A DNA stretch of 64,000 bases from Micrococcales bacterium (GTDB taxonomy: Bacteria; Actinomycetota; Actinomycetes; Actinomycetales; Microbacteriaceae): assembly GCA_947452235.1 (NCBI GenBank), contig CANGBK010000001.1, positions 1 to 64,000 of the forward strand, written 5' to 3'. The position numbers and the translations under genes were made by a program. This document shows, one piece after another, positions 31,957 to 41,055 of the stretch (positions are counted from its first letter, which is position 1; each line of letters begins with the position of its first letter). The notes beneath the pieces are model-generated. The model was not told the DNA's origin. It was given only the letters and a program-made list of their open reading frames with translations, and ran no database searches.

Positions 31957-33906
31957 ATGAAGAATAGTCTGGTTAAGGGCGCTGCCCTACTGGCTGCTTC
32001 GGTCCTTGGATTCGCAGGCCTTAGCCTGACTCCAGCGAACGCTGCAACCAAAACCTCTGTGACTGTTTACGAGTCCTCAGCTTTGAGCTCTCTAAACCCA
32101 AGCACACCAGCAACTAACTTGGTTACAAACACCGATGTCGTTTACCCAACCGGCATGGGCTTTGCATACTACGACAATGGTGGAAACCTAGTTCGTAACA
32201 CCAAGTTTGGTACTTACAAGATCACAAAGAACGTTACAGGTGACTTCGAAGTTACCTACACAATCAAAAAGGGTCTTAAGTGGTCAGACGGTACTCTAAT
32301 TACCGGTCAGGACCTACTTCTAAGCCACATCCTAGCTAGCAGCGATTACTCTCTAAAAGCTGGTCTAGGTGACACAAATGTTGCGCCGAAGTTCGACTCT
32401 GGAAGCTACGGTGGTCCTTACGACTCACACACAACAGCTACCTCAGTTGACCTAAGCGACGACAACTACTCAGTTACCGTTAAGTACGATTCATTCCAGC
32501 CTGACTGGGCAATTTTGGGCCCTGGTCCATCTCCAGTTCACGCTTTGGTTGCATTGGCTAAGGGTAAGAAGGCTCTTCAGACTGTTCGCACAAACGCTTC
32601 TTACAAGAACGTTTTCGAGGATGCATTCTATGCAGCTATCGATGACTGTGGAACTGGTGCGGATCTAGATCAAGACTGCCAGGACGCTAAGGATGCAGCT
32701 CAGGCTCTTCTAAAGAAGATTGGTACCAAGTGGAGCACTGCTTTCAACATCACAACTGTTAACTCTTCAACCAACCCATTGCTTCTAATCAGCAACGGTG
32801 GCTACAAGATTTCTAACTGTGTTGACAACGTTTCATGTACTCTTACACGCAACGCGCTATACAACGACGGACCAGCTATCACTGGAAACGTAGACACAAT
32901 CGTTTACAAGTACGGCTTCAGCGAAGCTGCAGCTGCTACAGCATTGAACAACGGTGAAGTCGACGTTTACGATGGTCAGCCAACCTCTGCGATTTACGCA
33001 CAGCTAAAGGGTTACTCAGGCGTTACAACTGTTACTACTACTACCATGACTTACGAGCACCTAGACCTTCGTGTAGGTACTTCAAACACATGGCCAGACC
33101 AGTACACTAACAGCTGCCCTAGCACTTACACTGGTCCGTTTGCTGGTAACAGCCAACGTGCTAAGGATCTTCGTACAGCATTCTTGCTAACTGTTCCTCG
33201 CCAGGCAATTGCTAACCTAGAAATCGCTCAGTTGTTCGACCCATCTTCAACAGCTCAGTCTGCAGTCTTGAACAGTAGCTTCTTGCTACCTGCTAACAAG
33301 GCTTACGCTGGTCTAGTGAAGAGCAGCGGTATCAGTAACTTCATTGATACCACAGACGCACAGCGTACTGCTAACACAGCTAAGGCTCTTGCTTTAGTTA
33401 AGAAGTACTACCCAAGTGCTGCTGCTGGCTCAAACTCAGTTGACGTAACTATGTTGTTCAGAAACAATGCACGTCGTATCGGTGAAAACGCTCTTATTGC
33501 TACCGAAGCAGCTAAGGCCGGATTCAACGTTTCACGCACAGGTAACGCTGCATGGTCAACTCAGTTGAACTGTAACAACTACGACGCACACGTATTCGCA
33601 TGGGCACCATCATCTGTTAGCCAGACTGGTACCAACGCGAACTTCCAGAGTGACGGCTCTAACAACCACTACGGTTGGAACGACGCTACTGTGGATGCTG
33701 CAACCCACGCTCTAGAAGGTAGCTTGACTGCTGCACAGTTGTCAGCTACCTACCTAGCTGCTGAGAAGGCAATCTATGCAAACGCATGGTCTGTTCCTCT
33801 ATACCAGTGGGCTGGTGTTGCTGCGTACAACAGCGATCTAAAGAATGTTAAGCCATCTCCTCTAGTACCAAACATCGTTTGGAACTACTGGCAGTGGTCA
33901 TACTAA
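31957..33906 (+). CDS. Oligopeptide/dipeptide ABC transporter substrate-binding protein (SBP family 5)
   Basis: 649 aa. Binds peptides outside the membrane and passes them to the DppBC-like channel. Signal peptide with basic N-terminus and cleavage near 'TPANA-AT' (about residue 29); there is no lipobox Cys, unusual for a Gram-positive binding protein. SBP_bac_5 features: 'VTYTIKKGLKWSDGTLITGQDLLLSHIL', 'LLISNGGYKI' and the C-terminal 'YANAWSVPLYQWAGVAAYN'. Codon use is strongly biased (CTA, AAC, GGT), as expected for an abundant protein. Its own terminator follows, so it may be made in excess over the permeases. Confidence 0.93.
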   Translation: MKNSLVKGAALLAASVLGFAGLSLTPANAATKTSVTVYESSALSSLNPSTPATNLVTNTDVVYPTGMGFAYYDNGGNLVRNTKFGTYKITKNVTGDFEVTYTIKKGLKWSDGTLITGQDLLLSHILASSDYSLKAGLGDTNVAPKFDSGSYGGPYDSHTTATSVDLSDDNYSVTVKYDSFQPDWAILGPGPSPVHALVALAKGKKALQTVRTNASYKNVFEDAFYAAIDDCGTGADLDQDCQDAKDAAQALLKKIGTKWSTAFNITTVNSSTNPLLLISNGGYKISNCVDNVSCTLTRNALYNDGPAITGNVDTIVYKYGFSEAAAATALNNGEVDVYDGQPTSAIYAQLKGYSGVTTVTTTTMTYEHLDLRVGTSNTWPDQYTNSCPSTYTGPFAGNSQRAKDLRTAFLLTVPRQAIANLEIAQLFDPSSTAQSAVLNSSFLLPANKAYAGLVKSSGISNFIDTTDAQRTANTAKALALVKKYYPSAAAGSNSVDVTMLFRNNARRIGENALIATEAAKAGFNVSRTGNAAWSTQLNCNNYDAHVFAWAPSSVSQTGTNANFQSDGSNNHYGWNDATVDAATHALEGSLTAAQLSATYLAAEKAIYANAWSVPLYQWAGVAAYNSDLKNVKPSPLVPNIVWNYWQWSY

Positions 33907-33945
33907 ATCCCTAGTTCTAGTAACTAAGATTTAGTAAATAACTAA

Positions 33946-33987
33946 AGGTCTTGGTGGGATCCTTCGGGGTTCCACCAAGACTTTTTT
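33946..33987 (+). terminator. Rho-independent terminator after the peptide-binding protein gene
   Basis: GTCTTGGTGG/CCACCAAGAC, 10-bp stem with a 14-nt loop, followed by TTTTTT. Partial read-through into the permease genes is plausible. Confidence 0.92.
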
Positions 33988-34090
33988 AACTTCCACTACA
34001 GTTCAATATCTGGCTTGGCTTTAGTGCCATCGGCTATACTTTTTCAGAGAATGGGCTAAGCCGCCCGCCGGGAAAGAATCGAGAAATAAA

Positions 34091-35632
34091 TTGCTCGCTT
34101 ACATCGCACGAAGAGTCGCCATCGCAGTGATGATTCTGTTTGGATCGACATTCATTACTTACAACCTTGAGGCATATGCGGGTGACCCGCTTCTGGGTCT
34201 TGCTGAATCAACTGCGCCTAACAAAGAGAAGTTGATAGCTCAGCTAACGGCTCAGTTGCAATTGGATGTTCCGCCTCCTGCTCGTTACTTCTTGTGGCTT
34301 AAAGGGGTGCTTGGTGGATTCATCGGTCACTTCGATCTTGGTGTAACTCGCCAGAGCAGATCTGTCTTGGATGAGATTGCATCTGCAGTGCCGACGACTG
34401 TTCGTCTACTAACGACTTCAACTGTTCTTGCCATCGTGCTCGGTATCACCCTAGGTGTTATTAGTGCGATTCGTCAGTACTCACGTCTTGACTACACAAT
34501 GACTTTTACCGTTTTCCTTTTGTTCTCACTCCCAATCTTCTGGGTAGCAGTTCTTCTAAAGCAGTTCCTTGCTATTAGCTTCAACGACTACCTTCAGGAT
34601 CCAAAAATAAATTACTTGGCAATGCTAGTTATCGCTGCCATAGTCGGTGTTGTTCTGGCTGGTTTCGTCAGTGGCTCTCGTAAGAGAGTTTTGATCACTT
34701 GGGCATCTGGTTTTGCAGTTACTTCAGGTATTTTGATTTACATTGACCAGACACGTTGGGCGCTTAACCCTAGCCTTGGAATCTTTGTTATTGGAGTCTG
34801 TGGTGTTGGTTTGGCTTATGGCCTTACTTATGTATTTGCAGGTATGCACAACCGCAGAGCGCTTTATGCAGGTCTAACCTCAGCGGCTTTGGCTGTAATC
34901 ATGTATTACCCATTCCGCGCGCTTGTTCCAGCCAGCGCTGGCTTCCCTCAGTTGCTTGCTGTTTGCTTGGTTATGTTGGCAGTTGCCTACTTTGTTGGAT
35001 TCTTCTTTACCAAGATTGACAAGGGTCCCGTAATCCGAGTTTCGATTTTGGTTGCATTCTTGACCTCTATGTTGACGGTCGTTGACCGGCTAATGCAAAC
35101 CTGGCACTCATACATGACCGATCCAGCGGTTGATGGACGTCCAGTTCAAACTGTTGGTCCTATGAACACTTTGCTGCAGACCACCGATTTCTGGATGATT
35201 ACTTTGGACAGCTTGGTTCACGTTGCTCTTCCAACTATTGCGCTAACCCTGGTTGGTTTCTCAGGCTACGTTCGATACGCTCGTGGTTCACTGCTTGAAG
35301 TTCTAAACATGGACTACATCAGAACTGCTCGAGCTAAAGGTCTTGCAGAGCGTGAAGTTATTCTTCGTCACGCACTTCGTAACGCAATGATTCCTCTAAC
35401 CACACTTGTTGCTTTTGACATCGCAGGTATTTTGGGTGGAGCTATCATCACAGAATCTGTATTCGGTTGGCACGGTATGGGTAGCTTGTTCAACGTAGCT
35501 ATTCAAACTCAAGACTTGAAGCTGCTCATGGGTACTTTTGCCATTACCTCCTTCTTGGCTGTCATGGCAACCCTTGCAGCGGACATTATTTATTCCGCAC
35601 TTGACCCTCGCATTCGCATTGGAAAGAAGTAA
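34091..35632 (+). CDS. dppB: Oligopeptide ABC transporter permease DppB-like, enlarged
   Basis: 513 aa, TTG start after a GAGAAA leader. Family members are usually 310-340 aa. The normal N-terminal part ('MLAYIARRVAIAVMILFGSTFI') and the C-terminal part with the EAA loop ('YIRTARAKGLAEREVILRHALRNA', about 409-431) are intact, but residues about 172-335 form an extra block with five or six hydrophobic segments not present in E. coli DppB. Reading frame and codon use are continuous, so it is not a frameshift or misassembly by appearance. Forms the channel with DppC. Confidence 0.9.
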   Translation: MLAYIARRVAIAVMILFGSTFITYNLEAYAGDPLLGLAESTAPNKEKLIAQLTAQLQLDVPPPARYFLWLKGVLGGFIGHFDLGVTRQSRSVLDEIASAVPTTVRLLTTSTVLAIVLGITLGVISAIRQYSRLDYTMTFTVFLLFSLPIFWVAVLLKQFLAISFNDYLQDPKINYLAMLVIAAIVGVVLAGFVSGSRKRVLITWASGFAVTSGILIYIDQTRWALNPSLGIFVIGVCGVGLAYGLTYVFAGMHNRRALYAGLTSAALAVIMYYPFRALVPASAGFPQLLAVCLVMLAVAYFVGFFFTKIDKGPVIRVSILVAFLTSMLTVVDRLMQTWHSYMTDPAVDGRPVQTVGPMNTLLQTTDFWMITLDSLVHVALPTIALTLVGFSGYVRYARGSLLEVLNMDYIRTARAKGLAEREVILRHALRNAMIPLTTLVAFDIAGILGGAIITESVFGWHGMGSLFNVAIQTQDLKLLMGTFAITSFLAVMATLAADIIYSALDPRIRIGKK

Positions 35633-35637
35633 GACAA

Positions 35638-36660
35638 ATGGCTAGCAAAAAAGATAAGAACGTAGCTAAAGAGTCAACCACTGTTGGCGAAAACGCAATT
35701 GCTAACAGAGAGACTGAAGGTTTAAGCCAAGGTCAGATCATTCGCCGTCGCTTCATGCAGCACAAGCCTGCTGTTGCCGGTTTGATCTTCATGATCTTCT
35801 TCACCTTGTTCATGTATTCGGCTTCAGGTATTCACCTAGGAACTGAGAAGAACCCAATCAACTGGCAGGGATGGTGGCCTTACACAATTAGAGACATCAC
35901 TGCCGCTTCTGGTGCCGGAGACCCAAGCTGGGCTCACCCAATGGGTCTAGACCCACTTCACCTGGACTACTTTGCCCTTGTGAGCCGTGGAGCTGAAATT
36001 TCTTTGATGGTTATGGTCATCATTGGTGGTCTAGGTGGACTTCTTGGAACCATCATGGGTGCAGTTTCTGGTTTCTTCGGTGGCTGGATTGACGCAATCA
36101 TGATGCGTTTCACAGACTTCATCATCACTATTCCAGCAATCTTGATCGGTGCTGTTATTGGATTCCGCGTTGGTAACCTGGGTGTTTTTGCTTTGGCTAT
36201 CTTCCTTGGTTTGTTCTCTTGGACTGGTTTAGCTCGTTTGGTGAGAGGTGAATTCTTGTCTCTTCGTGAGCGCGAATTCGTTGATGCCGCTCGTGTTGCT
36301 GGCGCCTCTAACCGAAGAATCATCTTCAAGCACATTCTGCCTAACGCTATCGGTGTGATTATCGTGTCTGTTACTTTGCTTTTGGCAGGTTCGATTTTGA
36401 CTGAGACAGGTCTTTCATACCTTGGCTTTGGTGTTCAGGCACCTGACGTTTCGTTGGGAACTCTAATCAACCAGTATCAAGATGCTTTCACAGTTGCACC
36501 TTGGTTGTTCTGGTGGCCTGGTGTGATCATCATTCTTATTGCGTTGAGCATCAACTTCGTTGGTGATGGTCTACGTGACGCGTTCGACCCTCGTCAACGC
36601 CGTCGCATTAAGCGCAAGGACTTCCAGCTAGAAGCTGCGAAGAGCCGTCCAGGTAAGTAA
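35638..36660 (+). CDS. dppC: Oligopeptide ABC transporter permease DppC-like
   Basis: 340 aa, 5 bp after dppB. Charged N-terminal tail of about 45 residues, then six hydrophobic segments with the EAA loop 'DAARVAGASNRRIIFKHILPNA'. Normal length for DppC/OppC with the N-terminal OppC_N segment. Partner of DppB. Its 3' end faces the antisense PH-domain gene 12 bp away. Confidence 0.94.
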   Translation: MASKKDKNVAKESTTVGENAIANRETEGLSQGQIIRRRFMQHKPAVAGLIFMIFFTLFMYSASGIHLGTEKNPINWQGWWPYTIRDITAASGAGDPSWAHPMGLDPLHLDYFALVSRGAEISLMVMVIIGGLGGLLGTIMGAVSGFFGGWIDAIMMRFTDFIITIPAILIGAVIGFRVGNLGVFALAIFLGLFSWTGLARLVRGEFLSLREREFVDAARVAGASNRRIIFKHILPNAIGVIIVSVTLLLAGSILTETGLSYLGFGVQAPDVSLGTLINQYQDAFTVAPWLFWWPGVIIILIALSINFVGDGLRDAFDPRQRRRIKRKDFQLEAAKSRPGK

Positions 36661-36671
36661 TTAGAGGAACT

Positions 36672-37256
36672 TTAATGCATGAGGTTATAGAGCAGAACTG
36701 CTGTGCTGGCAATGGTAATTGCCAGTGCAAGCCAGTCGTAGCTCTTAGTCAGATGGCCGAGAGCGCTACCAGCGTTCAAAGCCTCGCTCTTGCGTTTGAG
36801 GGACAAGATCAGAGCAACACCACTATCAGCTCCGGGTGCTGCGCTGGGGGAGATCACTTTTCTACTTTCGAGGCCAGTGCCTTTGAAATCGGATTCGTGG
36901 ATTCTTCTAGTGCTGTATCGACCGGGTGCTGTGGCGGCCCAAGCGCTGAAGGTTCCTTCGTTAGTTTCAACCTTGAAAGTAAATCTGGTGTCGAAATCGA
37001 TAGCGCGATGCCAGCCGATGCTGATCTTTTGAAAAGGGTTGACGATGTCAATCTGTTCGTCACTGAGAACAAGCTTGGGCTTGACGACAAAGACGTAGCA
37101 AAGAATGTCAGCTGCTGCGCTGTTGATCAGACTAACGATGGTCTCCTGAGTTTTGCCAGCGACAGCGAAACCAATGATTACGCTCAGTTCAATTGCTGCC
37201 AGGATGCTGAAGTAAATCCAGCTACTTCTAGGTCTGTAAACATACTTATTGGTCAT
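36672..37256 (-). CDS. Membrane protein with bacterial PH-like domain, antisense within the peptide ABC operon
   Basis: 194 aa. Two N-terminal hydrophobic segments, a central PH-like beta domain ('PKLVLSDEQIDIVNPFQKISIGWHRAIDFDTRFTFKVET', like bPH_6) and a C-terminal helix ('YDWLALAITIASTAVLLYNL'). The opposite-strand ORF of 215 aa is a cysteine-rich shadow of it. Function unknown. TATTCT lies 7 nt before the ATG, so it probably has a leaderless promoter. It separates dppBC from dppDF, which therefore needs its own promoter or read-through. Confidence 0.8.
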   Translation of the reverse strand: MTNKYVYRPRSSWIYFSILAAIELSVIIGFAVAGKTQETIVSLINSAAADILCYVFVVKPKLVLSDEQIDIVNPFQKISIGWHRAIDFDTRFTFKVETNEGTFSAWAATAPGRYSTRRIHESDFKGTGLESRKVISPSAAPGADSGVALILSLKRKSEALNAGSALGHLTKSYDWLALAITIASTAVLLYNLMH

Positions 37257-37263
37257 GCAACAC

Positions 37264-37269
37264 AGAATA
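37264..37269 (-). promoter_or_regulatory. Putative -10 element (TATTCT) of the PH-domain gene
   Basis: Minus-strand TATTCT followed by 7 nt and the ATG at 37256. No Shine-Dalgarno sequence. Confidence 0.4.
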
Positions 37270-37327
37270 CCCCAAGCGAAGAATTCAATTTTGTAAGTTC
37301 AAACACTACGAAAGGTGCCTAATAATC

Positions 37328-39013
37328 ATGGCGACTAATCTAACCAAAAAATCAAACCAGGATGCCATCCTTGAAGTTAAAGACTTCAACGTGGAGTTCT
37401 GGGTTGACGGCGTCTGGTATCCAGCAGTTATCGACATGAACTTCGAGGTTGCTGCCGGTGAGGTTTTGGCTATCGTAGGTGAGTCTGGTTCTGGAAAGTC
37501 AACCACAGCTATGGGTCTTATGGGCCTTCTTGCTGGTAACGCTAGAAGTTCAGGTAGCGTCAAGGTTAAGGGCACAGAGCTTCTAAACCAGCCGGTATCC
37601 ACTTTGCGTAAGTTCCGCGGTAAGGAAGTTGCTTACATCTTCCAGGAGCCTATGACCGCTCTGAACCCTGTTTACACAATTGGTTTTCAGATTGTTGAAG
37701 TTCTTAGAACCCACTTCGATATGGGTCCAGACATGGCTCGTGATCGTGCTATTGAACTTATTGGAATGGTTGAAATTCCTAACCCTGAGGCTTCTTTTGA
37801 CAAATATCCTCACCAGCTCTCAGGTGGTCAGCGTCAGCGTGCAATGATCGCTCAGTCACTTGCGTGTGACCCTGCACTTTTGATTGCTGACGAGCCGACT
37901 ACGGCTCTGGACGTAACTGTTCAGGCTGAAATCCTAGATCTTATGCGTGGTTTGAAAGACAAGTTGAATTCAGCTGTTCTTTTGATCACCCACGACATGG
38001 GAGTGGTTGCTGACCTTTCTGACCGTATCTTGGTTATGAAGGACGGTCTAACAGTTGAAGAGAATTCAGCTGACAACATCTTTAATCGCCCTCAGCACCC
38101 ATACACAAAGTCTTTGTTGGCTTCTGTTCCTAAGTTGGGCTCTGTCAAAGTTAGAACTCTTGCTGCTGAGGCCAAGAAGGCTGACTCTGTTCTTGAAGTT
38201 ACCAACTTGGTTATCGAGTATCCAAAGCGTGGACGTGTTCCAGCTTTCCGCGCTGTTGATGACATCAGCTTTGACATCAAGCCTGGTGAAATCCTAGGTT
38301 TGGTTGGTGAGTCTGGTTCTGGTAAGACCACTGTTGGTCGTGCTTCTATCGGTCTTCTGCCGGTTCACTCAGGTTCAATCAAGATTTTGGGTAATGAGAT
38401 CGGTGGCGCGAAGCCTCGCGATTTGAAAGAGATCCGTAAGCACACCGGTATCGTCTTCCAAGACCCTGCATCATCTTTGAACCCTCGTCTACCTATCGGT
38501 GAAAGCATTGGTGAACCTTTGTTCCTTGCTGGCGAAGCTAAGGGTGAAGAACTTCACAGAAGAGTTGAAGATCTTCTAGATTCTGTTGAACTTCCACGTT
38601 CATACCGTAACCGTTACCCTCACGAGCTTTCTGGTGGTCAGAAGCAACGTGTTGGTATTGCTCGTGCTTTGGCTTTATCTCCAGATCTTTTGATTGCGGA
38701 CGAGCCAACTTCAGCCCTTGACGTATCTGTGCAGGCTCGTTTCCTTGAGCTTTTGCAGGAACTTCAGGACAGCCTAAAGTTCGCTTGTTTGTTCATCACA
38801 CACGATATTGGTGTGGTTGACATCCTTGCTCACCGTATTGCTGTTATGCAGAACGGTAAGTTGGTTGAGATTGGCCCTCGTGACCAGATCTTGAACAACC
38901 CTCAAGAGCTATACACTCAGAGCCTTCTCGCTGCTGTTCCTGTTCCTAACCCAGCAGAGCAGAAGAAGCGCCGCGAGGCTCGTGCCAAGCTTCTAGCTAA
39001 AATCGGCAAGTAA
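37328..39013 (+). CDS. Fused oligopeptide ABC transporter ATPase (DppD-DppF)
   Basis: 561 aa with two complete ABC modules in one chain. Module 1: Walker A 'GESGSGKSTT', signature 'LSGGQRQRAM', Walker B 'LLIADEPTTALD'. Module 2: 'GESGSGKTTV', 'LSGGQKQRVG', 'LLIADEPTSALD'. Each is followed by an oligopeptide-type C-terminal segment ('QHPYTKSLLASVPKLG', 'YTQSLLAAVPVPNP'). Energises peptide uptake with DppB, DppC and the binding protein. Fused DppDF proteins are common in actinobacteria. Confidence 0.95.
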   Translation: MATNLTKKSNQDAILEVKDFNVEFWVDGVWYPAVIDMNFEVAAGEVLAIVGESGSGKSTTAMGLMGLLAGNARSSGSVKVKGTELLNQPVSTLRKFRGKEVAYIFQEPMTALNPVYTIGFQIVEVLRTHFDMGPDMARDRAIELIGMVEIPNPEASFDKYPHQLSGGQRQRAMIAQSLACDPALLIADEPTTALDVTVQAEILDLMRGLKDKLNSAVLLITHDMGVVADLSDRILVMKDGLTVEENSADNIFNRPQHPYTKSLLASVPKLGSVKVRTLAAEAKKADSVLEVTNLVIEYPKRGRVPAFRAVDDISFDIKPGEILGLVGESGSGKTTVGRASIGLLPVHSGSIKILGNEIGGAKPRDLKEIRKHTGIVFQDPASSLNPRLPIGESIGEPLFLAGEAKGEELHRRVEDLLDSVELPRSYRNRYPHELSGGQKQRVGIARALALSPDLLIADEPTSALDVSVQARFLELLQELQDSLKFACLFITHDIGVVDILAHRIAVMQNGKLVEIGPRDQILNNPQELYTQSLLAAVPVPNPAEQKKRREARAKLLAKIGK

Positions 39014-39023
39014 ATCTCTTTAG

Positions 39024-39063
39024 CTAACCGAGGTGGGTTTTTGACCGGCCTCGGTTAGACTTT
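39024..39063 (+). terminator. Rho-independent terminator of the peptide ABC operon
   Basis: CTAACCGAGG/CCTCGGTTAG, 10-bp stem with a 15-nt loop, followed by ACTTT. Confidence 0.8.
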
Positions 39064-39141
39064 AACCAATCGGGTTCATCGCCCAATAAATCCCTAGAGC
39101 GATTATTTTTAGTCGTTTCACTATGCCCAAAGGACCCCTAA

Positions 39142-41055
39142 ATGGCCCAAGTCTCAAGAGACGATATTCGTAACGTAGCTATTGTTGCTCACGTTGACCA
39201 CGGTAAGACCACTTTGGTTGACGCCATGCTTCGTCAAACAGGTTCATTCGGTGATCACGCCAACTTGGGTGAGCGCATCATGGACTCAGGGGATCTTGAG
39301 CGCGAAAAGGGTATTACTATCCTTGCTAAGAACACTGCTATCTCTTACAAGGGCCCTAGTGCTGATGGTAAAGAAATCACCATCAACGTTATTGACACCC
39401 CAGGTCACGCTGACTTCGGTGGAGAAGTTGAACGTGGTCTATCGATGGTTGACGGCGTTGTTCTTCTTGTTGACGCTTCTGAAGGTCCGCTACCTCAGAC
39501 TCGTTTCGTTTTGCGTAAGGCTTTGGAAGCTAACCTGACGGTTATCTTGCTAGTAAACAAGACTGACCGTCCTGATGCTCGTATTGATGAAGTTGTTGAA
39601 GAGACTCACGACTTGCTTTTGGGTCTTGCCTCAGACATTCACGAAGATGTTCCAGATCTTGATGTTGATGCAATCTTGGACCTTCCAGTTATTTATGCTT
39701 CTGGTCGTAATGGTCGTGCCAGCCTAAACAAGCCTGCCGATGGAACTCTTCCAGACAACGAAGACCTTGAGCCGTTATTCGCTGCTATCTTGAAGCACAT
39801 CCCAGCACCGGTTTATGACGATGAAGCTCCTTTGCAGGCTCACGTTACTAACCTTGATGCTTCACCTTTCTTGGGTCGTCTTGCACTTCTTCGTATCTTC
39901 AATGGAACTATTCGTAAGGGCCAGCAGGTCGCTTGGGTTCGCCAGGATGGCACCACTCAGAATGTGAAGATTACGGAACTTCTAAAGACCAAAGCTTTGG
40001 ATCGATTCCCAACAGACTCAGCAACTGCGGGTGACATTGTTGCGGTTGCCGGTATTGAAGAGATCACCATCGGTGAAACTCTTGCAGATCCAAATGACAT
40101 TAGAGCACTACCGCTAATCAAAGTTGATGACCCTGCTATCTCTATGACCATTGGTATTAACACTTCACCTATGGCTGGTCGTGTTAAGGGAGCCAAGGTT
40201 ACCGCTCGTTTGGTGAAGGATCGTTTGGACCGTGAACTTATCGGTAACGTATCTATCAAAGTTTTGCCAACTGAACGTCCTGATGCTTGGGAAGTTCAGG
40301 GACGTGGTGAACTTGCTCTAGCCATCTTGGTTGAGCAGATGCGTCGTGAAGGTTATGAACTAACCGTTGGTAAGCCTCAGGTGGTCACCAAGAAGATTGA
40401 TGGCAAGCTCCACGAGCCAGTTGAAGATCTAACCATTGACGTTCCAGAAGAGTTCTTAGGTGCTATGACCCAGTTGCTTGCTGCTCGCAAGGGTCGCATG
40501 AAGAACATGGTTAACCACTCAACCGGTTGGGTGAGAATGGAATTCCTTGTTCCATCTCGTGGTCTTATCGGCTTTAGAACTGAGTTCCTAACTTCAACCA
40601 AGGGAACCGGAATTGCTAACGCCATCTCAGCAGGCTACGAGCCTTGGGCTGGAGAAATTGTTACCCGAACTAACGGTTCGCTTGTTGCTGACCGTGCTGG
40701 TGTTGCAACACCGTTCGCGATGATTGCACTGCAAGAGCGTGGATCGTTCTTCGTTGAGCCAACCAGTGAGGTTTATGCAGGAATGGTTGTTGGTGAGAAC
40801 TCTAGAGCTGATGACATGGATATCAACATCACTAAAGAGAAGAAGCTAACTAACATGCGTGCATCTTCATCTGATGAATTCCAGGCGCTAACTCCACCTA
40901 AGAAGCTTTCTTTGGAAGAGTGTTTAGAGTTCGCTAGAGAAGACGAGTGTGTTGAGGTTACTCCTGAAGCAACTCGTATTCGTAAGGTTGAGCTTGACCC
41001 AACTCTTCGTGCCAGATTACTAGCTAACAAGAAGCGTGCAAACGAAAACGCTTAG
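39142..41055 (+). CDS. typA: Ribosome-associated GTPase TypA/BipA
   Basis: 637 aa, full length. EF-G-like translational GTPase involved in ribosome assembly and stress adaptation. G1 'AHVDHGKTTL', the switch region 'LEREKGITI', G3 'DTPGHADFGGE' and G4 'NKTD' are present, followed by domains II, III, V and the TypA-specific C-terminal domain ('RSSDEFQALTPPKK'-like segment). AAGGACCCC precedes the ATG. It overlaps the convergent iron permease gene by 4 bp. Confidence 0.97.
   Translation: MAQVSRDDIRNVAIVAHVDHGKTTLVDAMLRQTGSFGDHANLGERIMDSGDLEREKGITILAKNTAISYKGPSADGKEITINVIDTPGHADFGGEVERGLSMVDGVVLLVDASEGPLPQTRFVLRKALEANLTVILLVNKTDRPDARIDEVVEETHDLLLGLASDIHEDVPDLDVDAILDLPVIYASGRNGRASLNKPADGTLPDNEDLEPLFAAILKHIPAPVYDDEAPLQAHVTNLDASPFLGRLALLRIFNGTIRKGQQVAWVRQDGTTQNVKITELLKTKALDRFPTDSATAGDIVAVAGIEEITIGETLADPNDIRALPLIKVDDPAISMTIGINTSPMAGRVKGAKVTARLVKDRLDRELIGNVSIKVLPTERPDAWEVQGRGELALAILVEQMRREGYELTVGKPQVVTKKIDGKLHEPVEDLTIDVPEEFLGAMTQLLAARKGRMKNMVNHSTGWVRMEFLVPSRGLIGFRTEFLTSTKGTGIANAISAGYEPWAGEIVTRTNGSLVADRAGVATPFAMIALQERGSFFVEPTSEVYAGMVVGENSRADDMDINITKEKKLTNMRASSSDEFQALTPPKKLSLEECLEFAREDECVEVTPEATRIRKVELDPTLRARLLANKKRANENA

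Noticed and set aside
36675-37322. 215-aa plus-strand ORF rich in cysteine pairs (CC, CGG) between dppC and dppDF
   Set aside because: It is the exact antisense of a gene with membrane helices, a PH-like domain and its own promoter; the Cys pairs come from GCA/GCAGC codons of the other strand.
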